The notes beneath the pieces were generated by a model, which saw nothing but the letters and a program-made list of their open reading frames with translations, did no database searches and had not been told where the DNA came from. Made by a program: the position numbers and the translations under genes. A stretch of 50,745 bases of DNA from CSP1-1 sp035620615 (GTDB lineage Archaea > Thermoproteota > Nitrososphaeria > Nitrososphaerales > Nitrosopumilaceae), in assembly GCA_035620615.1 (NCBI GenBank), contig DASPGM010000007.1, positions 1-50,745 on the forward strand. The letters run 5' to 3'. Positions 43,140 through 50,745 of the stretch are shown here, piece after piece (the stretch's first letter is position 1; each line of letters opens with the position of its first letter).

Positions 43140-43637
43140 ATGAAAATTAATTACAAAAATCTTGGCATATTCCTTATTTTTGCTACAATTTGGCTCTTTT
43201 TTGGTCCTAGAATACTTGCAGAACATTTTAGTTTTGAACTTGAGTTAAGAAATTTTATTTCTACTACTGCAATTTCTGTTCTTGCTGTGGTTTTATTCGT
43301 CTTAAAAAGGCATTATGGTCTTAATCCACATCTAGTAGATTCGATGGAAATGTTAATTGTTGGAATAACTCCCACTGTTGCATCTTTTCATTTCTTAAAA
43401 GTAGATGATTATGGAAGAGTGTTGATGGCTGTCTTTGCAGTATGTGTGACTGTATTTTGGTTTCTTTATTTTTGGTTCGGTATCAAACCAAAGGAATATG
43501 TCGATTATGATGAAAATGAAAAAGAAAAATTATTCATAAGTCAAACCAAACATATTACTCTCGTAGTTTTTATTTCACTACTTATTTTAGAATTCTTCAT
43601 GTTTCAAAGTGTCCTTACATTTAACACAATTCTTTGA
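43140..43637 (+). CDS. Multi-pass membrane protein of unknown function
   Basis: A 165-residue protein with about five hydrophobic segments: near residues 9-25, 41-58, 72-88, 93-113 and 138-157. A hydrophilic acidic loop (KPKEYVDYDENEKEKLF) lies before the last one. The ATG follows an AT-rich promoter-like stretch (ATATATGATT at 43088-43097). No family is recognised. It is within the accessory region after the integrase, and convergent with the next gene. Confidence 0.7.
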   Translation: MKINYKNLGIFLIFATIWLFFGPRILAEHFSFELELRNFISTTAISVLAVVLFVLKRHYGLNPHLVDSMEMLIVGITPTVASFHFLKVDDYGRVLMAVFAVCVTVFWFLYFWFGIKPKEYVDYDENEKEKLFISQTKHITLVVFISLLILEFFMFQSVLTFNTIL

Positions 43638-43666
43638 ATGACAATTACATTATTGCATTAAACTTC

Positions 43667-44611
43667 TTAAACAGGAAATAATCGTTTTGACGTTATTTCT
43701 ATCTCTTCATACCATCGTAGTATTTCTGTTTGAGATGAAACCCCGATTTCTGATTGTCCTTGAGATATGGGATGTTTTATTTCAATCCTCTTCCAAACAT
43801 CATCAAGTATCTCTTCTTCTTTCTTGGAAATTTTAATACCAAATAGATTATTTTTATGTGGGATAAGACCATTTACTTTTCTTTCAATGCATATCATTTT
43901 ATAATTAAGTACGTTTCCAAGAAATGAGAAAATATCTTTTTTTAGATTTGTATATGATTCAATAGCTTTTTTAGAATAGGGCAAAGGCACAATTTCTCCT
44001 TGCAAACTTGTTCTTGATGTAAGACCTAACGCAGCAAATTCATATCCTTTGTATACATCCCCAGAAGGAGGTAACTGTTGGGCTAATAAAATAGGAAATC
44101 CTGCATGTTTATAACGTCTATAAATTTTAATATGATTTTCTCGGAAGAATATTGCTCTTTCAAAGAATTCTCTAGATTTTCCGATCATGAGCTTAATGAT
44201 TTTCATTACAATTTCTTTTTCTTCATTTAATTTGATTTCAAATGAATTGACATCCGCATATGATAATATTTTTGCTATCTGCTCATCGGAAGCTTGTTTA
44301 ATATTATCATAGAATTTTTTAATTATTTGTCCAAGGTCCTCATCTCCTGAACTATCTAAATATTTGTAATAATCTATTTTTCCTTCACCAATTGATTTAC
44401 AAAATACGGCGATGTCTTCAATTAACATCATAATATGTGAGATTATAGAAATTTGTAATGCGGATGTAATTTCTTTATTAGTTAATCCGAATTGTATTGA
44501 CTGGTCCCCTTGTGTCAACTTCTCTGAATATTTTCTTGTCTCATCTATTAACAAATCAATTAATCCAACCCTAGCCCAAATTCCCTTATGTAAATAATGT
44601 TTCAAAACCAC
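43667..44611 (-). CDS. Helical protein of unknown function, HEPN-like at best
   Basis: A 314-residue soluble, mostly helical protein. No nucleotide-binding or metal motif stands out. The central REFFERAIFFRENHIKIYRRYKHAGFPI region, with a polar RRYKH, resembles the R-x(n)-H motif at the end of a HEPN helix bundle, the toxin/RNase fold common in defence systems, but the spacing is not canonical and I treat this as a weak hint. It lies on the same strand, 156 nt downstream of the TIR-nuclease fusion gene, so the two may form one unit. The start is ATG. Confidence 0.7.
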   Translation of the reverse strand: MVLKHYLHKGIWARVGLIDLLIDETRKYSEKLTQGDQSIQFGLTNKEITSALQISIISHIMMLIEDIAVFCKSIGEGKIDYYKYLDSSGDEDLGQIIKKFYDNIKQASDEQIAKILSYADVNSFEIKLNEEKEIVMKIIKLMIGKSREFFERAIFFRENHIKIYRRYKHAGFPILLAQQLPPSGDVYKGYEFAALGLTSRTSLQGEIVPLPYSKKAIESYTNLKKDIFSFLGNVLNYKMICIERKVNGLIPHKNNLFGIKISKKEEEILDDVWKRIEIKHPISQGQSEIGVSSQTEILRWYEEIEITSKRLFPV

Positions 44612-44767
44612 ATATTCAAAATTAAGAGTGTTGTCCGTATTTACTCAAACTTTTTGATGTATCACGTGTTTTATAATAATTCCTTAGTAAAATAAGTCAA
44701 GAAAGTTTGCATCGAATCTTTGTATAATCTAGAGGGATTACTATATCTCCAATAGATTAAGAATTAA

Positions 44768-47359
44768 TTATTTTACTATTATTACTCCAGTTTGCCATGG
44801 ATGAGTCATATCAAAGTAAGGATACTTCCCCTTTTGCGTAAATCTATGTGAAAAAGTCGTTCCTGACATGAAAAAACTACTATCAAATTCTCCATCAGGT
44901 CCCATGTCAGGAGTGCCACTTGTAATGGTGTGAGCAGCAGTATCATTATTTTGCCAAACAACTTCCTCGTTTAATTTAATTTCAAGAACGCTAGGAATGT
45001 AGCACTTTCCAGTTTTCTCACATCCTGGAACAGAAGTCCCAAGAGGAATAATTACTAATTTTGCTTTCTTTGAAATTCTAGTTATTTCTGGTCGTTGTTC
45101 AAAGAGTGGTTTTGTAAAGCCAAGATCCTTTGCTGTTTTTCCACTAATTGATATTTCTTTTACTAAAGGAGAACAAAGAGCAGACGGATTATCCACATCC
45201 TCCCACACATAAGCTGAAAGAATATAGCTGCCGCCAAATTCAGGAATCCATTTTATAAAATCAATCTTGCTTTCATGGCTTTTTAAAATTCCAGTTTGAA
45301 TGCCTATCAATGATGTAATGTCATCTTCTTTTATTTGTGAAATAAATGCATATTTTTGAACCCTATCTTGATTATTTTTTATTGTTGCAGAAATGTATAG
45401 AGATTCTCCAGAAATTAATTCGGTAATCTCATTTTTATTTTCATCTAAGAATTTCAAATTACTAATTGTGAATCGCTCTAATGGAAAAATTATTTGTCCA
45501 ATGGTCGCAGTACCTGCAATTTGCAATTCATCTGAAGAGGTATAAGGATCAGGAAGGGTATAATCAACATACTCTGCAATGATTGTATCCCCTTCTGATA
45601 CACGTAATACTGATTCATTTGATTTCTTTGAATCAAATTTTATTTCTCCTTCAAAAATTCCAGTATTAGCATGAGTTTCGTTTAAAATTATAGATTTCTT
45701 AATAACATCAGAATCAGACCAAACTTTGACTTCAATAGTATCTATTTCATCGGGGTTTAAATTCATATCAGGATCAATAACACGAATCCTTCCTATTCCA
45801 TTGATAGGATAAGATGCGTCGACCCATTGTATTTCTCCAATATTCCATTTTACCAATGCATTTGCAACAACATGTTCTTTTTCAGAAAGTCGAAAAGAAG
45901 TTTGTATTCCATCATCTTTATTACATGCGATTAGTCCATTAAATGGTCCATTTCCCATTGTAGTTCCTAAGAAATCTTTTAGATATTTTGGATGACTAGA
46001 AAAATATTTTTTTAGTCCTGATAATCGTATTTCTCCAGTAAATATGCCTGTTTCTTTACCAGTTTGTTTTAATTTATAATTTAGTATTTTAGATTCATTA
46101 GTTGAAACATCTATTTGTAATGTCTCATTATGAGTGAAGTCAGGGGCCACTAAAGTAATATACACTTTATCTGTCCAAGTATACACTTTTTGATCTAACT
46201 CCAAAGCTGCGCCAAAGTTAGAACGCCAGATAGTAGCTAAAGCTGATTTTCCCCCGTACTCTACAATTATTGAAAATAATTCTCCAGGTACTTTCCAATT
46301 ATCTCCTTCAGCAATAATTTCATATTCTATCCAATTTGTTGATTTTACATCAAAAGTTTGTTCAGTTATGATGATACCTTTTTCATTTTTAATTTTTAGC
46401 TGAATTGGTTCATTTTTTATTTTATCCACTTGAAAATTAATTTTCATTGATTCTCCGTATAGTATTATAGATTTTGGAATGGAGATATGCACAAGTTCTT
46501 CACCAAGGACTTCGTGAATGTTTGAATCATCAATAACTTTAATGTTATATTTTTTAGATTCATGTTTTAATGACTCTGAAAATATTCCATTACCGATTAG
46601 CCATAATTCCGTTAAAATATTTTTATCTATATGTTCTACTTCATTTTTGTATTTTAATAGCTGGCTAAAAATTTTATTGGAAATTTTTTCAGCATTTGTC
46701 TTAAATTCACAAATAATCCATTGATTATTTTTTTGTAAAATTAAATCAGCAGAAAGATGATTCCCAATTTCTCGTTGAAATTCTGCAATATATCCATGTT
46801 TTACAAATTCTTTGGCAAAAGTTTTCTCATGAAGTAGCTCAGAGTATTCCTTTCTTTGCTCTTCATCTAATTTTACATCTTTTTTTACAAATTCATTTAC
46901 TGAGCTTTTTTCTAATCGTTTTTTCTTACATCTACTTAAAGCAGAATATGCTAATTCTGCGAGAGTCTTAAAAGGAGTTTGATTTTCTAAAGATAAATCA
47001 ATATTAGTTTGTTTTTTAAAATCCTCGCTACCATGCGGAATATCATCCATATCATGTTTGAAAACCCATAGATTTCTTGTGGTTAAGTCTCCATTTGGAA
47101 AAGATTGTTTGAACTCACGAATTATCTGCGGCCTAGATAATGCGTTAATTGTGTTTATGAAAATAAATGTATCAGAGCTAGCAATTGCATCGTCAACATA
47201 TTTTTCAAAATTCCCAGATCTACGAGGTCTTTCTAAATGTGCCACAAAAACTTTGTAACCAGCATCAGTTAGTACTCGATAAATTCTTTCAGCTTTATCA
47301 TCTGCTGTATATTCATAGTAGGAAACAAAGATGTGATAATCTTCAGTTGTTTCGTTCAT
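44768..47359 (-). CDS. TIR - PD-(D/E)XK nuclease - Ig-like - cupredoxin fusion protein
   Basis: One unbroken 863-residue frame. Residues 6-150: TIR domain (YHIFVSYYEYTADD; catalytic-type Glu at 82 in ALSRPQIIREFK). Residues 160-290: restriction-endonuclease-like domain with D205, E218 and K220 (SADLILQK, WIICEFKTN), the PD-(D/E)XK pattern. Residues 290-760: Ig-like units co-linear with the exported protein at 31169 (VYTWTDKVYITLVAP, VIDPDMNLNPDEIDTIEV, ETHxxxGIF-type repeats). The last 95 residues: a cupredoxin domain (AAHTITSGTPDMGPDGEF, PYFDMTHPWQTG) in which the usual copper Cys is Asp and the axial Met is Gln. There is no signal peptide and no membrane helix. TIR domains cleave NAD or signal in immunity, so a defence receptor is a reasonable guess, not a demonstrated role. 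Confidence 0.88.
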   Translation of the reverse strand: MNETTEDYHIFVSYYEYTADDKAERIYRVLTDAGYKVFVAHLERPRRSGNFEKYVDDAIASSDTFIFINTINALSRPQIIREFKQSFPNGDLTTRNLWVFKHDMDDIPHGSEDFKKQTNIDLSLENQTPFKTLAELAYSALSRCKKKRLEKSSVNEFVKKDVKLDEEQRKEYSELLHEKTFAKEFVKHGYIAEFQREIGNHLSADLILQKNNQWIICEFKTNAEKISNKIFSQLLKYKNEVEHIDKNILTELWLIGNGIFSESLKHESKKYNIKVIDDSNIHEVLGEELVHISIPKSIILYGESMKINFQVDKIKNEPIQLKIKNEKGIIITEQTFDVKSTNWIEYEIIAEGDNWKVPGELFSIIVEYGGKSALATIWRSNFGAALELDQKVYTWTDKVYITLVAPDFTHNETLQIDVSTNESKILNYKLKQTGKETGIFTGEIRLSGLKKYFSSHPKYLKDFLGTTMGNGPFNGLIACNKDDGIQTSFRLSEKEHVVANALVKWNIGEIQWVDASYPINGIGRIRVIDPDMNLNPDEIDTIEVKVWSDSDVIKKSIILNETHANTGIFEGEIKFDSKKSNESVLRVSEGDTIIAEYVDYTLPDPYTSSDELQIAGTATIGQIIFPLERFTISNLKFLDENKNEITELISGESLYISATIKNNQDRVQKYAFISQIKEDDITSLIGIQTGILKSHESKIDFIKWIPEFGGSYILSAYVWEDVDNPSALCSPLVKEISISGKTAKDLGFTKPLFEQRPEITRISKKAKLVIIPLGTSVPGCEKTGKCYIPSVLEIKLNEEVVWQNNDTAAHTITSGTPDMGPDGEFDSSFFMSGTTFSHRFTQKGKYPYFDMTHPWQTGVIIVK

Positions 47360-47560
47360 GATATACGCTCATATCGTATGAGTTATAGATAAATTGGATC
47401 TGAAAATAACTTGAGGAGTTTGTAGTAAAATGAAACAATGAAAGAAAAATTTTTGATTTTTCTATAATATGCTAAAAAATGAATCTGTTTTGAAGAATCA
47501 AATCTGTTGAGTTGCTATCAATTAGTATCTGAGCTCAATAGGATTAATCATATAATGTAC

Positions 47561-47605
47561 CAAATCTTAACAGATTTGAACTTTTGAATAATCTTACTAA
47601 GATTA
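47561..47605. repeat. Palindromic element, copy 1 (two hairpins)
   Basis: Two short hairpins in a row: CAAATCT-TAAC-AGATTTG (47561-47578) and TAATCTT-ACT-AAGATTA (47589-47605), followed by CCC. It lies in the 308-nt gap 47360-47667 between the divergent TIR-fusion and SRPBCC genes, about 60-105 nt before the SRPBCC start. The rest of the gap is AT-rich promoter sequence with no gene. Confidence 0.6.
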
Positions 47606-47667
47606 CCCAAGTCAAAATGGGTTTGATATAACCACAAGTTTAATTATAAAATATTTTTGTAATTCTC

Positions 47668-48069
47668 ATGAGCAAAGAACCTAGAGAGATAATTGTAAAA
47701 ACTATGGTAGTTGACCGCAATCCATCAACTGTGTTTGAATTTTTTATAAATCCCAAAAATTGGGAAAATGGAAGTTCAATCAGAAACGTACAGCAAAGTG
47801 ATGATGGATGGTGGAATGCGGATACTCCCTTAGGTCCTGCAAAAATTAAGTTTCATTCCAACAAAGAGTTGGGAATTTTTGATCATGATTTTAAAGCTGG
47901 TGATTCCCAGTGGACTGTATTTTGTAGGGTTATGCCCAATGAACGTGGTTCTGCAATTTCATTTACATTTATCAGACCTGAACCAATGACATTTGAACAA
48001 TTTGAAGGCCAACTAAAGAATTTTGATAATGAAATGCAAGGTTGGAAAAAATCGTTAATGAATAGATAA
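47668..48069 (+). CDS. SRPBCC-fold protein
   Basis: A 133-residue START/Bet v1-like (SRPBCC) domain: the opening strand EIIVKTMVVDRNPSTVFEFFINPKNWENG, a central GWWNADTPLGPAKIKF, and a long C-terminal helix (FEQFEGQLKNFDNEMQGWKKSLM). This fold has a deep hydrophobic ligand pocket; relatives bind lipids or polyketides or act as small-molecule enzymes. The ligand is unknown. The start is ATG, with no signal peptide. It is the first of several co-oriented genes separated by palindromic elements. Confidence 0.8.
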   Translation: MSKEPREIIVKTMVVDRNPSTVFEFFINPKNWENGSSIRNVQQSDDGWWNADTPLGPAKIKFHSNKELGIFDHDFKAGDSQWTVFCRVMPNERGSAISFTFIRPEPMTFEQFEGQLKNFDNEMQGWKKSLMNR

Positions 48070-48103
48070 TTCCAATTATGAGTTCAAATTCTCTTGTTAC
48101 AAA

Positions 48104-48206
48104 ACGATAATCCCTACAGAGTTCCCCAGTTCTGAACTTAACAGATTCGAACTTTGAATGGTAATCTTACTATGATATCCGAATTCAAATCCTAACAGGA
48201 TTCGAA
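48104..48206. repeat. Palindromic element, copy 2 (four related hairpins)
   Basis: Four members of the same motif family sit in a row. They are GATAATCCCTACAGAG (from 48105), a GAACTTAACAGATTCGAAC block (about 48134-48152), TAATCTTACTATGATAT (48162-48178), and TTCAAATCC-TAACA-GGATTCGAA (48184-48206; 8 paired bases and one mismatch). They lie between the SRPBCC and pentapeptide genes. Confidence 0.6.
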
Positions 48207-48235
48207 ATATAGTAATTGTTTTAAATCTATCAAAA

Positions 48236-49120
48236 GTGATCCCGTTATTGTTGTTAACTAAAAAAATGATTGCATTAGTTGCAATGATTATCATCATAGG
48301 AATTACTGCAAGTATGGTGTATCTTGATTCTTTAACATCTAATGATTCTAGTATAACATCTCAAGAAACAAACATTGAAAGGCAAGCAGATATCAAAAAA
48401 CTAATTCGACTATTAGAAGAGGGGCAAGTAGGCAAATTCAACGAATTAAAACAGGAATTGAATCTGAATCAAGATTATATTCGTCTTGAAGGCATAAATC
48501 TGAAAGGAATAGACTTGCGTGAAATTGATCTAAAGCGAGTCATGCTAAGAGGAGCAAATCTTCAACAAGCAGACCTTAGAGGAGTGACTGTTGATTTTAA
48601 GGCACTTCAAGATGTAAATTTTGAAGGTGCAGATCTGCGTAATGCAGATCTTAGTGATACTTACCTGTATAATGCAACTCTAAAAAATGCAAATCTTGAG
48701 GGGGCTAACCTCAAAGGTGCACATCTGGGATTGACAAATTTGGAGAATGCAAACTTTCAGAATGCGGATTTGTCTGGGGTAAGGTTTTCAAGTTCTAATT
48801 TACATGGAACAAATTTCAAAAATGCAAACTTGCAGGGTTCAGATTTTTCTGAAATGACTTTGAAAAAATTAAATTTTGAAGGTGCCAACATGCAATATTC
48901 CAACCTAAAGTATGCAAACTTGCAGAGTGCAATATTATCGGGAGCAAATTTGGCATACGTCAATATACATAATGCGGACCTAACAAATGCCAATCTATCT
49001 GGGGCAAATCTGGATGGGGTTACCTTGAGGAATACCATTCTTCTTAACACAAACCTTCAGGATGTGCAAAACCTATCTGAAATCGAAGAATTCAGAGATA
49101 GAGGAGCAATAGTTGATTAA
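48236..49120 (+). CDS. Membrane-anchored pentapeptide-repeat protein
   Basis: An N-terminal membrane segment (MIALVAMIIIIGITASMVYL, residues 11-30 of the longer reading) is followed by a charged helical linker (to about 80). About 35 pentapeptide repeats of the A(D/N)LxG type then run to residue 285 (ANLQQADLRG, ADLRNADLSD, ANLEGANLKG and so on), folding into a right-handed quadrilateral beta-helix. The GTG start at 48236 adds ten residues before an in-frame ATG at 48266, which may be the true start. Pentapeptide proteins can mimic DNA or scaffold complexes; this one is likely outside or at the membrane. No known subfamily is assigned. Confidence 0.85.
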   Translation: MIPLLLLTKKMIALVAMIIIIGITASMVYLDSLTSNDSSITSQETNIERQADIKKLIRLLEEGQVGKFNELKQELNLNQDYIRLEGINLKGIDLREIDLKRVMLRGANLQQADLRGVTVDFKALQDVNFEGADLRNADLSDTYLYNATLKNANLEGANLKGAHLGLTNLENANFQNADLSGVRFSSSNLHGTNFKNANLQGSDFSEMTLKKLNFEGANMQYSNLKYANLQSAILSGANLAYVNIHNADLTNANLSGANLDGVTLRNTILLNTNLQDVQNLSEIEEFRDRGAIVD

Positions 49121-49154
49121 AGCAACTATGAACCAATGAAAACAAATACCACAC

Positions 49155-49194
49155 GGTAAAGGATTCGAACCGTATAATCCTACAAGGATTACCC
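49155..49194. repeat. Palindromic element, copy 3
   Basis: CGGT (49155-49158) pairs with ACCG (49169-49172) around AAAGGATTCGA. It is followed by TAATCC-TACAA-GGATTA (49175-49191) and CCC. The preceding codons read NTTR-stop in the frame ending at 49159. They resemble the NTTV endings of the membrane proteins downstream, so this may be a leftover 3' end of another family member. Confidence 0.55.
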
Positions 49195-49285
49195 GATACC
49201 CAAGAATGAGGATTACGCCAACAAATTTTTGTTGTGCATTTAGAGCTACAGGCTGAATATAAAATAGCAATGCCATTTTTGATTG

Positions 49286-49873
49286 ATGTTACCAGTTCCT
49301 CGTAGCACTCTATTATTATTAATTGGATTTAGTTTTCTATATGCTGCAATTATCCTGTTTGCTCCACTTCTAAATACAATAATTACCACATTAGAAGATC
49401 CACAAGAACCATCAATAAATGAGATTTTCAGTGATTTAATGAAAGAAGAATTTTTCAAATTTAGCATTTTACTTATGGGTGCTTTTATGAGTTTAGGAAT
49501 ACCTATCACAGTTATTGGAGGTATTTTATTAGCGGTAGATAAACTACGAAAAAAGCCTATAGGGTTTTACTCAACAAGAAAAGTTAATCTAACTTGGCAG
49601 ACAATTTTTGCAATAATACCTTTGATAGAATTTTTTGCATTTGGAAGGATTAGAAAATTTCGAAAGTATTTTTTAATTGTAATTGGATATTTTGGTTTAG
49701 GTTTCTTACTTGGATATGTGATCCCAGATTTCACTACAAATGTTACTGTTAATACAGCCATCATGATACCCATAAATGCATACTTGGTTAGAAAATGGTC
49801 AGAGCAATGGAATAAATCATTTGAATCAAAAGAATATCCATCAAAAGGAAATACTACGGTTTTTCTTGATTAA
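49286..49873 (+). CDS. Membrane protein, paralogue 1
   Basis: A 195-residue protein with four to five membrane segments: about 8-30 (TLLLLIGFSFLYAAIILFAPLL), 53-80 (FSILLMGAFMSLGIPITVIGGILLAV), a segment at 100-118, and 130-150. A cytosolic loop (KVNLTWQTIFAIIPLIEFFAFGRIRKFRKY) and the ending WSEQWNKSFESKEYPSKGNTTVFLD are shared with the next gene. The ATG is chosen over the TTG directly before it. Function unknown. Confidence 0.7.
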   Translation: MLPVPRSTLLLLIGFSFLYAAIILFAPLLNTIITTLEDPQEPSINEIFSDLMKEEFFKFSILLMGAFMSLGIPITVIGGILLAVDKLRKKPIGFYSTRKVNLTWQTIFAIIPLIEFFAFGRIRKFRKYFLIVIGYFGLGFLLGYVIPDFTTNVTVNTAIMIPINAYLVRKWSEQWNKSFESKEYPSKGNTTVFLD

Positions 49874-49912
49874 CGGGTTCTAGTTAAAGATTAAGACTTG
49901 ATTTTTCTCGGA

Positions 49913-49929
49913 TAATCTTACTATGATTA
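49913..49929. repeat. Palindromic element, copy 4
   Basis: TAATC-TTACTAT-GATTA, preceded by CGGA as in copy 5, in the gap between the two paralogous membrane-protein genes. It lies 40 nt after the stop of the first and 68 nt before the start of the second. Confidence 0.55.
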
Positions 49930-49996
49930 TACATAGGACTTTGTTGTGCAAATATCACATACTTAGCTTATTGTAAGAATTCTTAGTTTCTAATCC

Positions 49997-50608
49997 ATGT
50001 CTATTAGTAGCTATTCCACAATTGTAATCGGAGCTGGAATTTTTTCGTTCTGGGGGCTATATCTCGCTTTTACTATTATGTCTATTTTTGCAGGAGCTGA
50101 AGGTTATCCAACAATGTCTGATATTCGCCAAATGCGTTCAGACTTGCACTTTGGCTTGGAAAAATTTTTTTCAAATGATGAAAATGCCATTACGGTTTTC
50201 TTTATGATCCCTATTGCAATATTTGGGTCATTTGTTGGAATTGCGATATCTATTGTTGGATTTCTAAGGTTTGCTTATCAACAAGCAAATCAATTAAGTC
50301 CATTTCCCAAAAAGAAAAAAGTTAGCATTACCTGGCAAATTATCGCCTCTTTTTTTCCAGGTTTTAGTTGGTGGGCACTTTACAGAATCAATAAACTACG
50401 AATTGGCCTTGCAATTTTTGCGGTAGAGCAAGTAAGTGAGTTTGCAGTATTTTTTAAACTAGTTCCATACTATGAAGAGTCTTTAATTGTGACTTTGATT
50501 TTTGTAATAATCTACACTGGATTTGTTATAATTTGGTCAAGGGATTGGAATAAGGCTTTAGAATCAAAAAAAGTTTCTAAAGAAAATACCACGGTCTTTA
50601 CCGGATAA
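49997..50608 (+). CDS. Membrane protein, paralogue 2
   Basis: A 203-residue multi-pass protein (segments near 7-30, 68-92, 112-135 and 158-178). It shares with the preceding gene the loop KVSITWQIIASFFPGFSWWALYRINKLR and the ending WSRDWNKALESKKVSKENTTVFTG, so the two arose by tandem duplication. A longer first extracellular loop (GYPTMSDIRQMRSDLHFGLEKFF) distinguishes it. The start is ATG. Function unknown. Confidence 0.7.
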   Translation: MSISSYSTIVIGAGIFSFWGLYLAFTIMSIFAGAEGYPTMSDIRQMRSDLHFGLEKFFSNDENAITVFFMIPIAIFGSFVGIAISIVGFLRFAYQQANQLSPFPKKKKVSITWQIIASFFPGFSWWALYRINKLRIGLAIFAVEQVSEFAVFFKLVPYYEESLIVTLIFVIIYTGFVIIWSRDWNKALESKKVSKENTTVFTG

Positions 50609-50625
50609 TCTATACAGGATTACCC
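50606..50625. repeat. Palindromic element, copy 5, overlapping a stop codon
   Basis: TAATC-TATACAG-GATTA (50606-50622) and then CCC. Its first TAA is the stop codon of the preceding membrane-protein gene, so the element begins within the coding end. Confidence 0.55.
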
Positions 50626-50675
50626 AGAAGTTCGTAGAATAGTTTATGAACTTATTTAAGTTCAAAGCCGTGTTA

Positions 50676-50745
50676 ATGAAAAACCATCTCCTAATTTTTT
50701 CAATTCTAATCTTATGGTTTTTCTGTCTGCCAAGCCAAGCCTCTG
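50676..50745 (+). CDS. Start of an exported protein gene, cut by the window edge
   Basis: Only 23 codons are visible: MKNHLLIFSILILWFFCLPS followed by QAS. This is a signal peptide with one basic residue, a hydrophobic core and a likely cleavage after SQA. An in-frame ATG at 50646 would add ten residues (MNLFKFKAVL) and cannot be excluded. The rest of the gene is outside the window. Confidence 0.6.
   Translation, partial: MKNHLLIFSILILWFFCLPSQAS

Noticed and set aside
49150..49205. A degenerate tRNA (GGATTCGAACC looks like a T-arm on the minus strand)
   Set aside because: The flanking bases do not form a 5-bp T stem, and no acceptor or anticodon stem is present. It fits the palindromic repeat family better.
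41585..50745. A second attachment site (repeat of the tRNA-Val 3' end) inside the window
   Set aside because: I looked for GGTTCAAATCCCATCC-like sequence on both strands and found none. The other boundary, if any, is outside.

Overview
The window looks like a chromosome segment of a marine ammonia-oxidising archaeon of the Nitrosopumilus type (Nitrososphaerota/Thaumarchaeota). The clues are the AT-rich sequence, very frequent TTG starts with promoter-proximal starts, a CdvC (Vps4-like) division ATPase, archaeal ribosomal protein eL40, TrmB-family regulators, a bacterial-type uvrBAC operon, exported Ig-like surface proteins, a cupredoxin domain, and a tRNA-Val carrying a non-canonical bulge-helix-bulge intron. 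The placement rests on gene content read by eye, not on a database search.

Layout. 1-1.0 kb: 3' end of a surface-protein gene with perfect 30-bp repeats. 1.0-8.3 kb: SWIM protein, phosphoesterase, carAB, cdvC and a coiled-coil neighbour. 8.3-8.6 kb: intergenic region with a candidate structured RNA. 8.6-18.5 kb: TrmB regulator, RidA, DUF4352-like and DUF1059 proteins, DHH phosphoesterase, citrate synthase, glycerate kinase, Fe-ADH-like enzyme, and an F420-type (LLM) oxidoreductase with a flavin-binding partner. 18.5-24.9 kb: uvrB-uvrA-uvrC. 25-27.8 kb: second TrmB regulator, tiny zinc proteins, exported DsbA-like protein. 27.9-41.5 kb: MBL nuclease, purN, two surface proteins, cupin, folD, formyl-THF cyclo-ligase, purD, ileS, sucCD and rpl40e. 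Purine and one-carbon genes (purN, purD, folD, cyclo-ligase, carAB) and TCA genes (citrate synthase, sucCD) make this mainly a housekeeping region.

41.5 kb to the end is accessory in character. It starts with an intron-containing tRNA-Val, followed at once by a tyrosine recombinase whose composition differs from its neighbours. Then come membrane and orphan proteins, an 863-residue fusion of TIR, PD-(D/E)XK nuclease, surface-type Ig-like and cupredoxin modules, an SRPBCC protein, a pentapeptide-repeat protein and two paralogous membrane proteins. A short palindromic element (TAATC-N7-GATTA) recurs in each successive intergenic gap from 47.6 kb to the end.

The most striking observation is in carB. 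Its reading frame is interrupted near the 5' end by 21 nt that include an in-frame stop. The insertion folds into a bulge-helix-bulge structure of the same design as the intron in the tRNA-Val gene of this window, and cutting at the usual bulge positions restores an intact CarB N-terminus exactly in frame. This is a candidate tRNA-type mini-intron in an essential protein gene. carB also appears to start at CTG behind a perfect Shine-Dalgarno sequence inside the end of carA.
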